DNA from: Sipunculus nudus
Lineage: Eukaryota > Annelida > Sipuncula > Golfingiida > Sipunculidae
Assembly (NCBI GenBank): GCA_026874595.1
Contig: CM049320.1
Location: forward strand, 43,596,714 to 43,660,713
Length of the DNA stretch: 64,000 nt
Direction of reading: 5' to 3'
Shown here: in pieces, positions 12,649 to 24,980 of the stretch
How positions within the stretch are numbered: the stretch's first letter is position 1
Layout of the letters: each line of letters starts with the position of its first letter
Translations under genes and position numbers: made by a program
Notes under the pieces: model-generated
Database searches by the model: none
Seen by the model: only the letters and a program-made list of their open reading frames with translations
Told to the model about the DNA's origin: nothing

Positions 12649-12845
12649 GTTACGGAACCTAATATACACAGATCACGTATACGTGATGAACACAAATTTT
12701 GTAATGGAGATAAAAACAAATCAGATTCTATAACACTAGGGACCGTGAAATGTCCAGGGGAATGAATAAAGAAGTCAGTGGTTTTTTGTTAACAAATAAC
12801 TATAATTTATTCCTACAACAACCCTAACAATACAATACACTCGGG
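12649..12845 (-). mobile_element. LTR-like fragment, minus orientation
   Basis: It begins TGTTACGGAACCTAAT, the reverse complement of the right end of the solo LTR at 31052-31631 (attaggttccgtaaca). It shares 'cagattctataacac' and 'gtgaaatgt' with that LTR at matching spacing, then 'gttaacaaataactataat' with the second fragment at 13727. It belongs to the same or a sister LTR family and is truncated. Confidence 0.6.
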
Positions 12846-12961
12846 AAATGAAGAGAATGGAGGTGGAGGCCGAGCAAGGAAAGCATGGCCTATACATGCG
12901 AGGCTACTGTGACGAAACGATGTGACCGTAGTTTGGAGGACGCCCCCAAGAAGTTATCCGG

Positions 12962-13008
12962 GGTGGGTGGGGGTGGGGGGGGGGGGGGGGCGGCGGGGGG
13001 GGGGGGAG
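12962..13008. repeat. G-rich tract with quadruplex potential
   Basis: Long G-runs are interrupted by single T or C bases (ggtgggtggggg..., ggcgg...). Four or more G-runs sit in under 50 bases on the plus strand. It lies between the LTR-like fragment and the LINE endonuclease relic. Confidence 0.85.
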
Positions 13009-13179
13009 TATCTATGTCCCTGACGATATTCATCCATACACAAGGAGTGTGCACGAGCTACTCGTGGGGAACATGTAGGACATGAAGAAAAAATGATTTG
13101 AATGATTTTATTCCAATGACGATGGTCCCGCGCGTCATCAAGTACAAAAAGGGCCCAAAAGGTACGAAAAATCCACTGC

Positions 13180-13726
13180 AAACATTCAGACTATGCTTCT
13201 CTCATGGTAGACCAGGCAGTTATGGAGATATTACTCTAGTTATCCCAATGCTGGACTTAAAACTAAAAAAACAGTGATTTAAAAGTAAGGTTTATTATTA
13301 TAGAATTTAGTTTACAAGGCCATTTATTCACAGTATTATATACTTACGCAACTTATACTGAACAGATAGAATATTATGGTACACTTTATAGGGAAATCCA
13401 GAAGACTGATACGTATGGCAAATCTCAGTATATATGGGCAGGGGATTTCAGTTGTCCATTAAGTGAGCTTGACGTAGATAGAGGTAATTATATACCAAAA
13501 ATAAAATCTATTACAACAATGAAAAATGTTCAAAAAGAAATGAATTTATGCGTTATTTTCAGAGTAAGGTATCAATTGATAAAAGCTTTCACTTGGAGAA
13601 CAAAACACCCCTAAGTTCAAAGAAGACTAGATATTTTCTTTATATCAAATACTATACAACCATTTACATCTAAGTGTACCATTATTTAAGGTGCAGGCTC
13701 TGACCACTCGGCAGAATTATTACATT
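13180..13726 (+). pseudogene. L1-like LINE relic: endonuclease part
   Basis: Conceptual translation across several frames gives the order expected of a non-LTR AP-endonuclease: a tyrosine-rich block where YAPN is usual (about 13340), WAGDFSCPLSELDVDRG (about 13436-13490), AFTWRTKHP (about 13583-13610), an RLDIFFIS-like block (about 13627) and GSDHSAE (about 13695-13715). Stops and shifts break the frame, so it is dead. An LTR-like piece cuts it at 13727, and the reverse transcriptase part resumes near 14156. Confidence 0.7.
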
Positions 13727-14155
13727 GTTACGGAACCTAATATCAACAGATCACGTATGCGTGTCGAACATAAATTTTGTAATGGAGAAAAAAATTCTCT
13801 AGTGGATGAATGAAGAAGTCAGTGTTTTTTGTTAACAAATGATTATAATTTATTCTTAAAACAACCCTAACATTACAATACACTAATACAATTTCACAGT
13901 ATAACAACAGTAAAACAGCAAATCAATACAATTTCACAGTATAATAAATGAAGTGTACAGTACCTGGATACCACCACTGTCACAGCGACAAAAAGTCCTT
14001 TAAAGCATATATAATCCAGATGAACAGTTCACATAAATCCACTCAGAGAATAACAGTCCAGTTCAATCACAAAATCAATCTGTTGCAATCCAGCAATCAA
14101 GGACACAGAAAATAAGACAAAAAAAGTCACACTTCTCCAGGTTCAGAAGGCTATT
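13727..14155 (-). mobile_element. Second LTR-like insertion, inside the LINE
   Basis: It begins TGTTACGGAACCTAATAT like the fragment at 12649 and shares its 'gttaacaaatgattataat' and 'acaaccctaacattacaat' parts. It separates the endonuclease and reverse transcriptase parts of the LINE, so it went in after the LINE. The right border is set only by where LINE similarity returns. Confidence 0.55.
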
Positions 14156-14706
14156 AATTAAATGGGAAACAGAAAATCACCCGGCAGTAATGGACTGCCT
14201 AAAGAATTTTATGCAGAATTCTTTCATATAGTACAGGAAGATCTAATAAATTCATACAATTACAACTATAAATGGGTTATTGTCAGAGGTAGTCAATGAT
14301 CACACTTATACCAAAACAAGGGAAAGATATGTGTCACTTGAAAAAGTGGCGACCAATTTGTCTTTTGAATGTCGACACAAAAATACAAACAAAATCTAAG
14401 CAGACAGAATAAAGCCTCATCTAAAAAATATAATACATCCTGAACAGTCACCTTTTATCAGCGGAATAAACATAAACGAGAATGTGAGATTAGTTTCAGA
14501 CATTTTAGAATACACTCCAACTGAAATTTTACCAGGTTTATAATTTGCAGCAGATTTTCAGGCAGCATTCGACTCTGTCGATCACATATTCATAGAAACT
14601 GTCATGACGAAATTCAGAATTCCTGAGACATACATAAAATGGGTGAAACTTTTAAACACAACTCAATATTTTAAATTAAACAGGGGATTCCGACAAGGTG
14701 ATCCAT
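14156..14706 (+). pseudogene. L1-like LINE relic: reverse transcriptase, first part
   Basis: Frames read KSPGSNGLPKEFYAEFF (about 14175-14225), a KKWRPICLLNVD block (about 14340-14375), FAADFQAAFDSVDH (about 14545-14585) and GFRQGDP (about 14686-14706). These are the ordered landmarks of an L1-clade reverse transcriptase. In-frame stops and shifts are present. The domain is cut exactly after RQGDP by the SINE at 14707. Confidence 0.78.
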
Positions 14707-14955
14707 AGAGGACCTGGACAGCTGAGTGGTAAAACGCTCAGCTCTCTCCGCTGGTGACCCGGGTTCGATTCCCGGCGTGGCTATGAGAGTGGGTTGTAGT
14801 TTCTCGTCCAAGGTCGATGGTTTTCTCCGTGTCCTCCGGTTTCCTCAAACCTTACCGTCTACCGAGCGCCAGCATTCGAGCCATGGAGGGTGTTTTGTAA
14901 TAGTTATTATAACTAGATGTACAATCAATGTAAAATAAATAGTTTATATTATAGA
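14707..14955 (+). mobile_element. tRNA-derived SINE, copy 1 (inside the LINE)
   Basis: The tRNA-like head has an A-box-like 'gctgagtggtaaaacgc' and a good B box 'gggttcgattcccg' at 14761-14774. The body contains 'ggttttctccgtgtcctcc' and 'ggtttcctc', and the tail is A-rich with 'gtacaatcaatgtaaaata'. Two further copies occur at 32600-32835 (plus) and 35610-35885 (minus). The head has lost tRNA folding beyond the boxes and the transcript runs on past the 3' acceptor position, so it is not a tRNA gene. Short 'ataga' repeats flank it. Confidence 0.85.
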
Positions 14956-15480
14956 TCAGTTACATGTTTATTCTTATTATTTAAATTTTAGCCTGCTTGG
15001 TTAGAAAAAATAATAATATGAACGGAAATACAGAAAAAACAGAGCATTTTGGGGGATGATAATACATTCTTCCTAAAAGTGTAAGATCTTTACAAGAATT
15101 GATAAGAGTGATATCTGAATTTTCTAAATATGCTACACTAAATGAGTCGAAGTCAGAGATTGCATTCATTGGTTCAGCGAGAAATAAAACTCAGAAATGG
15201 GGCAACTTTAAATAGGTAAACTTAGAAGAAACGACAATTAACATACCAGGCATGTATTTTCATACAACATGAATTTACAAAGACATATTAATTTTTACAA
15301 AAAATGTTCAGTGGCCACAGTATTAAACACATTGAGACAGCGAACTTTAACTGTCTATGGAAGATGTCAGGTTATTCAAACACTGGCAGTTCCTTAAATA
15401 TTGTATGTTACAGACCTAATGCAAAGACACTTTGTTCTTTGATGGAACTATTGTCAATTAATTTATTCTTATTTAAATGA
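14956..15480 (+). pseudogene. L1-like LINE relic: reverse transcriptase, second part
   Basis: Right after the SINE the frame resumes with YMFILII, the block that normally follows RQGDPIS. Further on come SLQELIRVISEFSKYATLN and ESKSEIAFIGS (about 15090-15180) and a thumb-like LRQRTLTVYGRCQVIQTLAV block (about 15332-15395). The FADD catalytic region is not readable. Frame breaks are frequent. Confidence 0.7.
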
Positions 15481-17255
15481 TAGATAAAAAAATACCCATG
15501 TAATCATTTTCTTTATATGTCGCAGATTCATTTAATATTTAATATTTACCCGTAAATCTGCAATCACTTCATGGAAAAAGTTTAACTTTTTGTTTTGTTC
15601 TTATATAAAAGAAAATGGACTGTTATGATCATAATGTGTCAAAATCCTTCTCTACAATAATATATAGTATTTCTTATTTCATACGTCACAAATGGACTTC
15701 AGACCGATTTGTTTATTAAAGCTAAGTCTACAGACTCCATGAATCACTCTCAGAGTGACCACCGTAAGAACTTTTTGTAAACCACACGCTTTTCCAAGGT
15801 CAATTAAGATATGTCTTCTCACGGATTTTCCCTCAGCTCCTCGGTAAAGAATATTTCTACGTCATTGATATACACAGTGTCTTCTTTTCACGGAGTCTCG
15901 TAAATAATTCTATTCCCTTCACGGCCACATCCAGAGATTAATACAAGCAGAGAACCAAACATACTTTTCTCTTGATCCTCTGTCTTGCAGGTACATGAAC
16001 CTTGTCCTAGACACATCAATGCGGGCCTGACAGCACGCCACCATCTTGAAGAAACAGGACAACAGGTGCTCCATTATAGGACAAAACAGTCTCTTGCCAG
16101 TTACCATGGTCACAGCGATAATGGGTGTGCCTGGTTTAAAGAAGTTTTGTGTAGGAAAAACTACGCCCTGAGGCTTATAAAGAAGTATAGACGGGAACTC
16201 TATACCACTCTCACAAAATCATTGCTAAAAAACATTTTCTCAAACATGGCCAATTAATAATTGAAACGAACCAGATAATCAACAACTCTTTGTATACTGG
16301 TTATACTTTCTCTTGCAAATGGTGCGGTGCGGCGATCTAGGGTTTTATTTTTATCCAGGTTTGATTCTTCTCCGGATCAGACCTTATAGGCCAATGACAT
16401 AACCACGTGTGTGGATATTTACCAGGACTTTTTATGTACTGGTCCCAAGCCGCGGGAAATTGTATAATAAAAAATCTCCCAACACATATATCTATATGTC
16501 TGCCCAGCAAGCCGATTAAAAGCTACAAGAAATAAAGGCCTCTAAGACAAGGAAGACAATTCACCAACATCGTCAGTGATAAACGATTATAAACTCATCC
16601 TTTGTCGTTCTGGCTTTCAAGTGCAAAAATATATAATACACCATTGGTACAACACATTGTTACCATATGGCACAACTTTAAATTTCCGTCGTAATGCCCC
16701 TAGCTTTATAAAACTAAACAATTCGGATAGTTGCCGAAGTATCCGAAGATCTTGTATATATATGCCCTCACATGTAGCTCCTTTCTCTGTAGGCGCGGAT
16801 CCAGGATTATTTTGCAGGGAGGGGCCAACGGGTGTCATGCATAAAAATTGTCTTATAAAAGGTCGTTGGTTTAGAGCGGGGTGGGGGGGGGGGGGCTCTA
16901 CCCTCAAAACCCCTCGTCATGCATAAGATTTGTCTAAAAAAAAGGTCGGTGGTTGAGAGAAGGGGGAGGGGGTTCCTAATAAATCTAAATATACTGCATC
17001 CTCTATATCCAACTATATCTATGCATGATTCATCAATCGACCCAACATTATTCATCAGATTAAATATCAGGCCTCTCCAATAGAAAAAGGTGTGACTAAA
17101 AGTAAAAGGTATGACCAAAAGTTATTATCTAACCGGTATTTCTGCATATACAGCATCCGACAGGAATCTGTTCATTTGTCTTTTGTGTTGTAATAATGAC
17201 TCGTTGTTTTAGGTGGCAGTGAGTTGAAATAAACCGAGCAAAACAGGCAAAAAGC

Positions 17256-17333
<78 letters not shown>

Positions 17334-17566
17334 CGTATGAACCAGTCAAATAATGATGGACATGAATTGTCTGTGACAGCGGCGCAACCGCGCTGAGCTC
17401 ATATCTCCACACAAAGTAATCAACATTACCACGCCTCAAGATCCGTAAAATATAAAACTCATTGATATTTATTATTTACTTTTGAGATATCTTGCACACA
17501 AAACAAAAGTTATCAAAGGCTTACTTGGAAAAAGACGTAGACAATTGAAGTAACAACCCTTTCTTG
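15480..17566. other. No supported gene; microsatellite and G-rich pieces
   Basis: Mostly unique sequence. A 90-codon plus-strand frame at 15985-16257 has ordinary composition but no recognisable motif or splice support. 'gcgcggatccagg' near 16796 resembles the hAT-like terminus seen at 24424 and 52272; G-runs follow at 16880-16892 and 16960-16972. A (TA)n run of about 74 bases lies at 17258-17331. Confidence 0.5.
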
Positions 17567-17574
17567 ATTCAAGC

Positions 17575-17843
17575 CAGAGTTCTCAATATGCGGGGAGTAT
17601 ATCCACTTTTTGGCAGGGGGGAAGGTCATAATCATCCCTCTCCTAATCAGAGAATAATATTTATATAGTGGAAATGAAATATATTTATAAAAAAATTTGA
17701 ATTATAGACTTTGGTTGTAGTTATGAGTCTACTATGAAATATTATATATCTAAACTTAGTTGAAAATGAACCTATATACTGCATACATATTATCTTATTT
17801 TCTAAAACCTTATACTAAATTGTAATGTATTTGAAAAGTACCA

Positions 17844-17894
<51 letters not shown>

Positions 17895-17967
17895 TAATAA
17901 AAAAATGATAATATCCTACGTACGTCTGGGAGTCGTCCCCACCCTTGAAGATAAATTGACGCCACTA
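17575..17967. mobile_element. hAT-like MITE, copy 1, with 8-bp target duplication
   Basis: ATTCAAGC at 17567-17574 recurs exactly at 17968-17975, flanking the element. The left end is 'cagagttctcaata' and the right end 'aaattgacgccacta', the reverse complement of a CAGTGGCGTCAATTT-type terminus. The interior ('actttttggcagggggg', 'ttatagactttggtt', an internal (TA)n, 'gaagataaattgacgcc') matches copy 2 at 33554-34007. It has no coding capacity. Confidence 0.82.
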
Positions 17968-17975
17968 ATTCAAGC

Positions 17976-20714
17976 CATACCATTCTAAAATTCCATGTGC
18001 ATCACATATCATCTGCAAAATGAACTTTACTCGCAGACAAGACAACGTTTGATGAGCGATACCTGGGAAAAGGGGAGACGCGGAAGATCTGTTCATCAAA
18101 TAAACAGTTAATCTTATGCTTGGAACTTCAATACAATTCCAATTCGTCCTTTTTTATTAAAAAATAAAATCAATTCAAATAACTTCCAATCTTTGCAATT
18201 TTCTCTTCAATTCCACCTTAGTTTAGAATTCACATGGTGTGACTTGAAAGTTGTGACTGTCACTAGTGTCACTAGTCACTGTTATTACTGGAATAGGACA
18301 TCCCAGTCGCCACATTTTTTTGTGCTACAGAGAAATTAACAGATTTATATGACGTGTTGATCAATCTAAAACAAATGGAAATAATTTAAAGATTGCGACA
18401 AAGGTTTTTACGGTGTGAGAGAGCACCGCTTTATCTGATCCACTTTCCGATGCACATTGGGTAAATTTATTGTGAAGAGCATGTCACCTCGCAAGTTGTA
18501 TCCCGTGTTGCCCAAGTCAGTCAGAATAAAATGAAAGTGGCTGTCCCCCAAGGAAATCATACATTCTTGTATGGAAGCAAAACGTTATAACAGGACGGTC
18601 ATCACTGTTAATTTCTAACGATATAATTACTATCTACCTTGCATATATATGTATTATCCACCAAAAGCGTAAGCCCTTCCGTCAGGCCTCGATGTAACAT
18701 GAAATACTGCCGAGGTGGATGATTATATAAGGTGGTGACACCTTTAAGTCAGGAGTGAAGATACTCGCCCATTGGTGACGTCATATTGGGGGTGACTCGG
18801 TAATTTGTTGGGAAAAGCTTAAGCCACAAACATTATAGTTGATTGATTTCATGTATCGACCGATCCGACAAACAATTTTAAACGAATGGGGTCGCACGAG
18901 GAATAACGCAGAATTGTATACGTCACACAGGGGTTTCCCAAGGATTAACGTATTTATCAGAATATGCCACGAGAAGAAAACGTGCTCCGCCTGAAAATAT
19001 CGATTTAAATCATTGTGAATATGGGAAACATATGCCTGACCTTCATTTGTGAGGGATCCGCCCAGTACCTGTATCTGTTTCGATTCAAGCAGCTGGTTTC
19101 TTAATCATTCACTGGCACTTTCCACAATGCAGGGATACATACATTTATAATATATATCAAACATGAATAATTTATAGCTTTAATTCAGCAGTTGTTGCAA
19201 ATTAAACAAATAATATATCACTGATCACGTTAATACCTATACACAAACACATCACATGAGACGTTTTAATGTTATGACCTAAAGTCAAACAGGTCTATCT
19301 GGTATTTATTCATGTGTGCAGGCTTCGGGGCATTAACCCATAGGCCCTCCTTCAGCGGCAATAATCTCATTACACACTTTTACATTATATTTGTTGGAGA
19401 TGATTGAGGGAATGAGGAACATGAGGTTTTAACGAATGTAGAATTTGATAAAATACTAATATACTAATAACTCATTCCCATAATTTTTATCCAGGGATGA
19501 TCAGTCTTGTCTGGTATAGCATGATGTCTGTGTATTTACTATAAATGAAGAGAATGTGCACGCAGTAATTGTCCAGTTAGGTTTATCTGCACATAAAACA
19601 GACTAAGTCTTATGGAATAAGACCGAATAGACATATTATTAGGAAACCTGGACAAAACCTTTCAGTTGTACGTAACAGTCAAATGTACCGGTCTAATGTT
19701 TGTTTAAAAAAATCTAAACTAGCCTATGTAAAACCTGGGGTACATTGTAGGATGAAAACGCGAAGGGTTTTATCACCAGTTATATATTGAATAAAAGAAC
19801 ACCGAAGATTGAACAGTAATATCGTGATATATAACAAATATATATATATATATACAAATAGTTATTAAAAAGGACCACACCGAAAGTTCAAAAGTATCAG
19901 CATGAGTAAAAACAAACAGGTAAACTTATAAATATCTAAACTATGACATAAATGTAATACTGACCGTAATGAGTGACTGTCGTTGGTCGGGTGTCGGCGT
20001 GCTGGGTCGTCGTGGTCTGGAGGTATTTAATCAAGTCGCAGCATTGCCTAGCAAGCACACATAAACAAAGAGCCCCGCCAGGTAGTAATGAGGACCAGCT
20101 GGGCTGATCGTGGTAGGGATTTACCGCCAGATCGATGCCATCAAGTGAAGCCGGGCTATTTTAGCAAGTAATCTCTCGGAAATGGACTAATCAACCAACG
20201 GCAAGGATCAATTGCCCGATTATACCTGGGACCAGAAATCTCGGCGGTGCTGGCATTATTTTTTCATATTTATGTTATTGACCGCTGACTGGGAGTTCGC
20301 ACGTGTTCCTTGACTAACAGAGGCGTATTGATTCAGACACTGTTGTGTTTATTTCTTCATTGCTATCATATTTGCGAAAGTAAACAGACTCAAAACCAAA
20401 AACTAAAACAATAAATTTCGTCTGTGGAGCAGTCTATATTTTAATATTTCTTTCTTTCACTATTTGTTTAAGATAATTCTTGTGACATTAGGTTAATGTT
20501 AATGACTAGCAATATCATTTCATCATAATGCCATAAAAATATCATAAAATCATGTTCCAGGATTTCCTTTACCTGTTTACAAGAAAACCTAGATTCTAAG
20601 ACAAACGAGATTGCCAACTGAGAGCGGCTGAAACCAGGTCCGATGTTATACTCTGCTGTTGTTGTGATCAGTTCAGATTCTCTTGTCTTAACAGGAAGCT
20701 GTGATTTGATGAAA
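17976..20714. other. Unique sequence without a recognisable gene
   Basis: No exon, SINE or LINE signature found. GC is a little higher at 19975-20260, but no open frame of note is there. A short (TA)n lies near 19838-19852. Confidence 0.5.
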
Positions 20715-20905
20715 CGTAATTTTTTTAGATGATGTGATCTGTTGAGATCTGTCGAGATGTTGTGATCTGTTGATTTGTTGTAATCTGTTGAGGTGTTGAG
20801 ATCTGTCGAAATGTTGTGATCTGTTGTGATCTGTTGTTGTGTTGTGATCTGTTTAGGTGTTGTGATTTGATCAGATTTTGTGACCTGTAATTTTCTGTCG
20901 AGATG
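20715..20905. repeat. Short degenerate repeat built on 'gttgtgatctgttgaga'
   Basis: Variants of 'tgttgtgatctgttg' and 'agatctgtcgagatg' alternate with irregular spacing of about 15-25 bases. AGATCT and TGATCT cores recur. Confidence 0.75.
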
Positions 20906-21330
20906 TTGCGATGATTTTGACTTTACTGCACTCAGGCCAAAATTATGAAAATGAGATACAATGCAAGTGCAAGTTTAAAATTTTAAGGAAAATAACATAT
21001 CAGAATTTCGATATTAAGCCATAAATATTTCAAAATCTCAAGCTTTTGGTAGGTGTTGTAAAGGCCCATTTTAATAATGTCCTGTTTCCAGCAGTACCAT
21101 GGGAGCTTAGCATCGATCACAGGCGCTTGAATCCCTAAACATGATAATTCTGGTTTAGCTGGGTATACATTAAGAGAATAAGTTAGACCTTCGGGCATGA
21201 ATACACCCCCTTATATAAAAAAATTAGACGGCGTATTCAAAACATGTTACAACCAATTCCTACCACAACCTGGTTAGCGCATTTCGGCCTCTGACAAAAG
21301 AGTTTTATACCAGCGTCAATGTGACTTTAC

Positions 21331-23395
21331 ATGTGGTATAGAGGGCGCAGTATACGGCTCCGTGATGATGTAGATACTTTCTTGTATAGAAGGCGCAGTA
21401 TACGGCTCCATGAGGATGTAGATACTTTCTTGTATAGAGGGCGCAGTATACGGTTCCATGAGGATGTAGATAATTTCTTGTATAGAGGGCGTAGTATACG
21501 GCTCCATGAGGATGAAGATAATTTCTTGTATAGAGGGCGCAGTATATAGCTCCATGAGGATGTAGATACTTTCTTGTATAGAGGGCGCAGTATACGGCTC
21601 CATGAGGATGTAGATACTTTCTTGTATAGAGGGCGCAGTATACGGCTCCATGAGGATGTAGATACTTTCTTGTATAGAAGGCGCAGTATACGGCTCCATG
21701 AGGATGTAGATACTTTCTTGTATAGAGGGCGCAGTATACGGCTCCATGAGGATGTAGATAATTTCTTGTATAGAGGGCGCAGTATACGGTTCCATGAGGA
21801 TGTATATAATTTCTTGTATAGAGGGCGCAGTATACGGATCCATGAAGATGTAGATAATTTCTTGTAGAGAGGGCGCAGTATACGGCTCCGTGAAGATGTA
21901 GATAAATCTTGTATGGAAGGCGCAGTATATAGCTCCATGAGGATGTAGATAATGTCTTGTATAGAAGGCGCAGTATATAGTCCGATGAGGATGTAGATAA
22001 TTTCTTGTATAGAGGACGCAGTATATAGCTTCATGGAGATGTAGATAATTTCTTGTATAGAGGGCGCAGTATTAGCACCATGAGGATGTAGATAATGTCT
22101 TTTATAGAAGGCGTAGTATACAGCTCCATGGAGATGTAGATAATTTCTTGTATAGAGGGCGCAGTATACGGCTCCATGAAGATGTAGATAATTTCTTGTA
22201 TGGAAGGCGCTGTATATAGCTCCATGAGGATGTAGATAATTTCTTGTATGGAAGGCGCAGTATATAGCTCCATGAGGATGTAGATAATGTCTTATATAGA
22301 AGGCGCAGTATACGGCTCCATGAAGATGTAGATAATTTCTTGTATAGAGGGCGCAGTATTAGCACCATGAGGATGTAGATAATTTCTTTTATAGAAGGCG
22401 TAGTATACAGCTCAATGGAGATGTAGATAATTTCTTGTATAGAGGGCGCAGTATCAGCTCCATGAGGATGTAGATAATGTCTTTTATAGAAGGCGTAGTA
22501 TACAGCTCCATGGAGATGTAGATAATTTCTTGTATAGAGGACGCAGTATACGGCTCCATGAAGATGTAGATAATTTCTTGTATAGAAGGCGCTGTATATA
22601 GCTCCATGGGGATGTAGATAATTTCTTGTATGGAAGGCGCAGTATATAGCTCCATGAGGATGTAGATAATGTCTTGTATAGAAGGCGCAGTATACGGCTC
22701 CATGAAGATGTAGATAATTTCTTGTATGGAAGGCGCAGTATATAGCTCCATGAGGATGTAGATAATGTCGTGTATAGAGGGCGCAATATACGACTCCATG
22801 AAGGTGTAGATAATTTCTTGTATATAGAGGGCGCAGTATACGGCTCAATGAGGATGTAGAAAATTTCTTGAATAGAGGGCGTAGTATATAGCTCCATGAG
22901 GATGTAGATAATTTCTTGTATGGAAGGCGCAGTATATAGCTCCATGATGATGTAGATAATGTCTTGTATAGAAGGCGCAGTATACGGCTCCATGAGGATG
23001 TAGATAATGTCTTGTATAGAAGGCGCAGTATACGGCTCCATGAAGATGTAGATAATTTCTTGTATGGAAGGCGCTGTATATAGCTCCATGAGGATGTAGA
23101 TAATTTCTTGTATGGAAGGCGCAGTATATAGCTCCATGAGGATGTAGATAATGTCGTGTATAGAGGGCGCAATATACGACTCCACGAAGATGTAGATAAT
23201 TTCTTGTATATAGAGGGCGCAGTATACGGCTCAATGAGGATGTAGATACTTTCTTGAATAGAGGGCGTAGTATATAGCTCCATGAGGATGTAGATAATTT
23301 CTTGTATGGAAGGCGTAGTATACAGCCCCATAAAGATGTAGATAATTTCTTGTATAGAGGGCGCAATATACGGCTCCATGAGGATGTAGATATTT
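21331..23395. repeat. 48-bp minisatellite, about 43 units
   Basis: Each unit carries 'ttgtatagagggcgcagta', 'tacggctccatgaggat' and 'gtagataatttc'. Units vary at a few fixed places (agagggcgc or ggaaggcgc; tacggctcc or tatagctcc; gaggat or gaagat). Because 48 is a multiple of three and units lack stops in several minus-strand frames, frames of up to 453 codons arise in more than one frame at once, which argues against coding. Confidence 0.97.
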
Positions 23396-23590
23396 TCGTC
23401 ATTTTTGACAACGCCTGATAGCCTACTGAAACGCTGCCATATAAAATAAACCATTTCAAGCATTAAAGATATTCTGTTCTGTTCTTACGTATGCAAGAGC
23501 TTCTCCTAAGCGAACATATGTTAATGTAACATTTTACCCAGATTCTTAGTTTTTTTAAGTGAAATGCTCTTTAACAGATGAATAAGCACA

Positions 23591-24424
23591 GTGAGGGACC
23601 TAGAGGGGGTGCTCGCGGCGCCGTCGAGCTATGAAATATCTCGTTTGATGTATTTCATTTTCTATGGATTCTCGATTAGTTTTAATTTTTCATATTTCTT
23701 TTTATTTATTAGCAAATAGATTATTAAGCTACCCAAAGTTTATTTCTTTCTTATTCATTAGTTGAGGATATTTATGAACAGCAGTGTGATTTGCTCCATT
23801 TAGATCAATGTTTCTACAGGGAGAGAGGGAGTCTTTTCGTTATTACACTGCTGGGTCATAACACTGAGGAGCGAGGCACGGCCCGGGTTGGGGTCGACCG
23901 TGAAAAAAATCCCATGCCTCCTCTACTGATACCGGTACTCGAACTCACGGTCTGTGTTCTGTTGTCCGAGTCCTGTGCGCTGCCTATAAACCACAGAAGC
24001 CGATAAAATGCAACGTTTAATTTTAGGCTTCAATATCAATTAATTTACCCCGAGCAATTCATTTGAAAGGTGATATTTTGCAAGTTATAAACGTGGAATG
24101 GCATTTCAACGTTAACCATGAACATGCTGCAAACATTTGAAAGTTTTTATCCTAAATTAGGAGAAATGTAAACATTAAATATTGAACCCCTCTAAATTGT
24201 GACTACGTTATAGTAAAGGCATTTAAGAGAACAGTACTTAAGGAACAGAAAATCCTCATACTTTTTTTTTAAAAGTGCCTCATAATGTTCAGTTTACTTT
24301 ACACATTTAAAAATATGTATAATATATATTAATATATATATATTAATTAAATTTACAAAACAATTTAAATGCATAATTTAAGAACTTAGTTTACATAATA
24401 CCCATCAACCTGGATCCGCCACTG
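23591..24424. mobile_element. Possible hAT-like element of about 834 bp
   Basis: The right end 'cctggatccgccactg' at 24409-24424 is the reverse complement of CAGTGGCGGATCCAGG, the terminus also seen at 52272. A diverged match, 'cagtgagggacctagagg', starts at 23591. The 8-base flanks do not match, so the left boundary is uncertain. A tRNA-like minus-strand segment (B box 'gtgagttcgagtac') lies inside at about 23925-24000. No transposase frame. Confidence 0.4.
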
Positions 24425-24630
24425 AAGTAGATAGTTAATTAGTCAATTTCAATTTGAATACTAAAATAACATCTTGTCTCCATCGACCATCATTTCCCAC
24501 AAATAAATTTGTGAATTATGTAAAAAAACCTCTTTTTTTATGGTTTCTGTACTCATACACTAATATTTCAAAACATTTTGATTGTTTGTCTAACATATCC
24601 GAGTCTTGGGTCCTTGCGAAACTTCTATAT

Positions 24631-24676
<46 letters not shown>

Positions 24677-24916
24677 ATCACATTCAGATGTCAGGCCCGT
24701 GTGATGTTAACACATTCCATTTGTGTGTGTGTATCGGTGGGGGGGACTTCAACCCTCAAATCCCACCCGCACCACCCCTCACTTAGGGTGCAAATTCATT
24801 TTGCAAGGTTATGGTTGTGGGGAGGGGGATATGAATGATTTTATCTGAGGTGAATTTACAATTGTCATTGAGAATTAAAGCCATATTGAAGCAATTTGAT
24901 ATCATATTACATGGAA

Positions 24917-24980
<64 letters not shown>

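Noticed and set aside
12649-13890. The two TGTTACGGAACC pieces as the two LTRs of one element
   Set aside because: They lie in the same orientation but the sequence between them includes LINE endonuclease, not gag/pol, and the second interrupts the LINE itself.
14707-14790. Functional tRNA gene
   Set aside because: A and B boxes are present, but the cloverleaf is not intact and a shared SINE body follows in all three copies.
15985-16257. 90-codon plus-strand frame as a small gene
   Set aside because: Composition is plausible, but there is no recognisable motif, no splice support, and length is within chance for this region.
17209-17439. Tyr-Ile repeat proteins (also near 24454, 33799, 45530, 58917)
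   Set aside because: All are translations of (TA)n microsatellites.
22102-23463. Minus-strand open frame of 453 codons
   Set aside because: It lies entirely in the 48-bp minisatellite except for its first residues, overlaps other long frames in different phases, and has no splice or start support.
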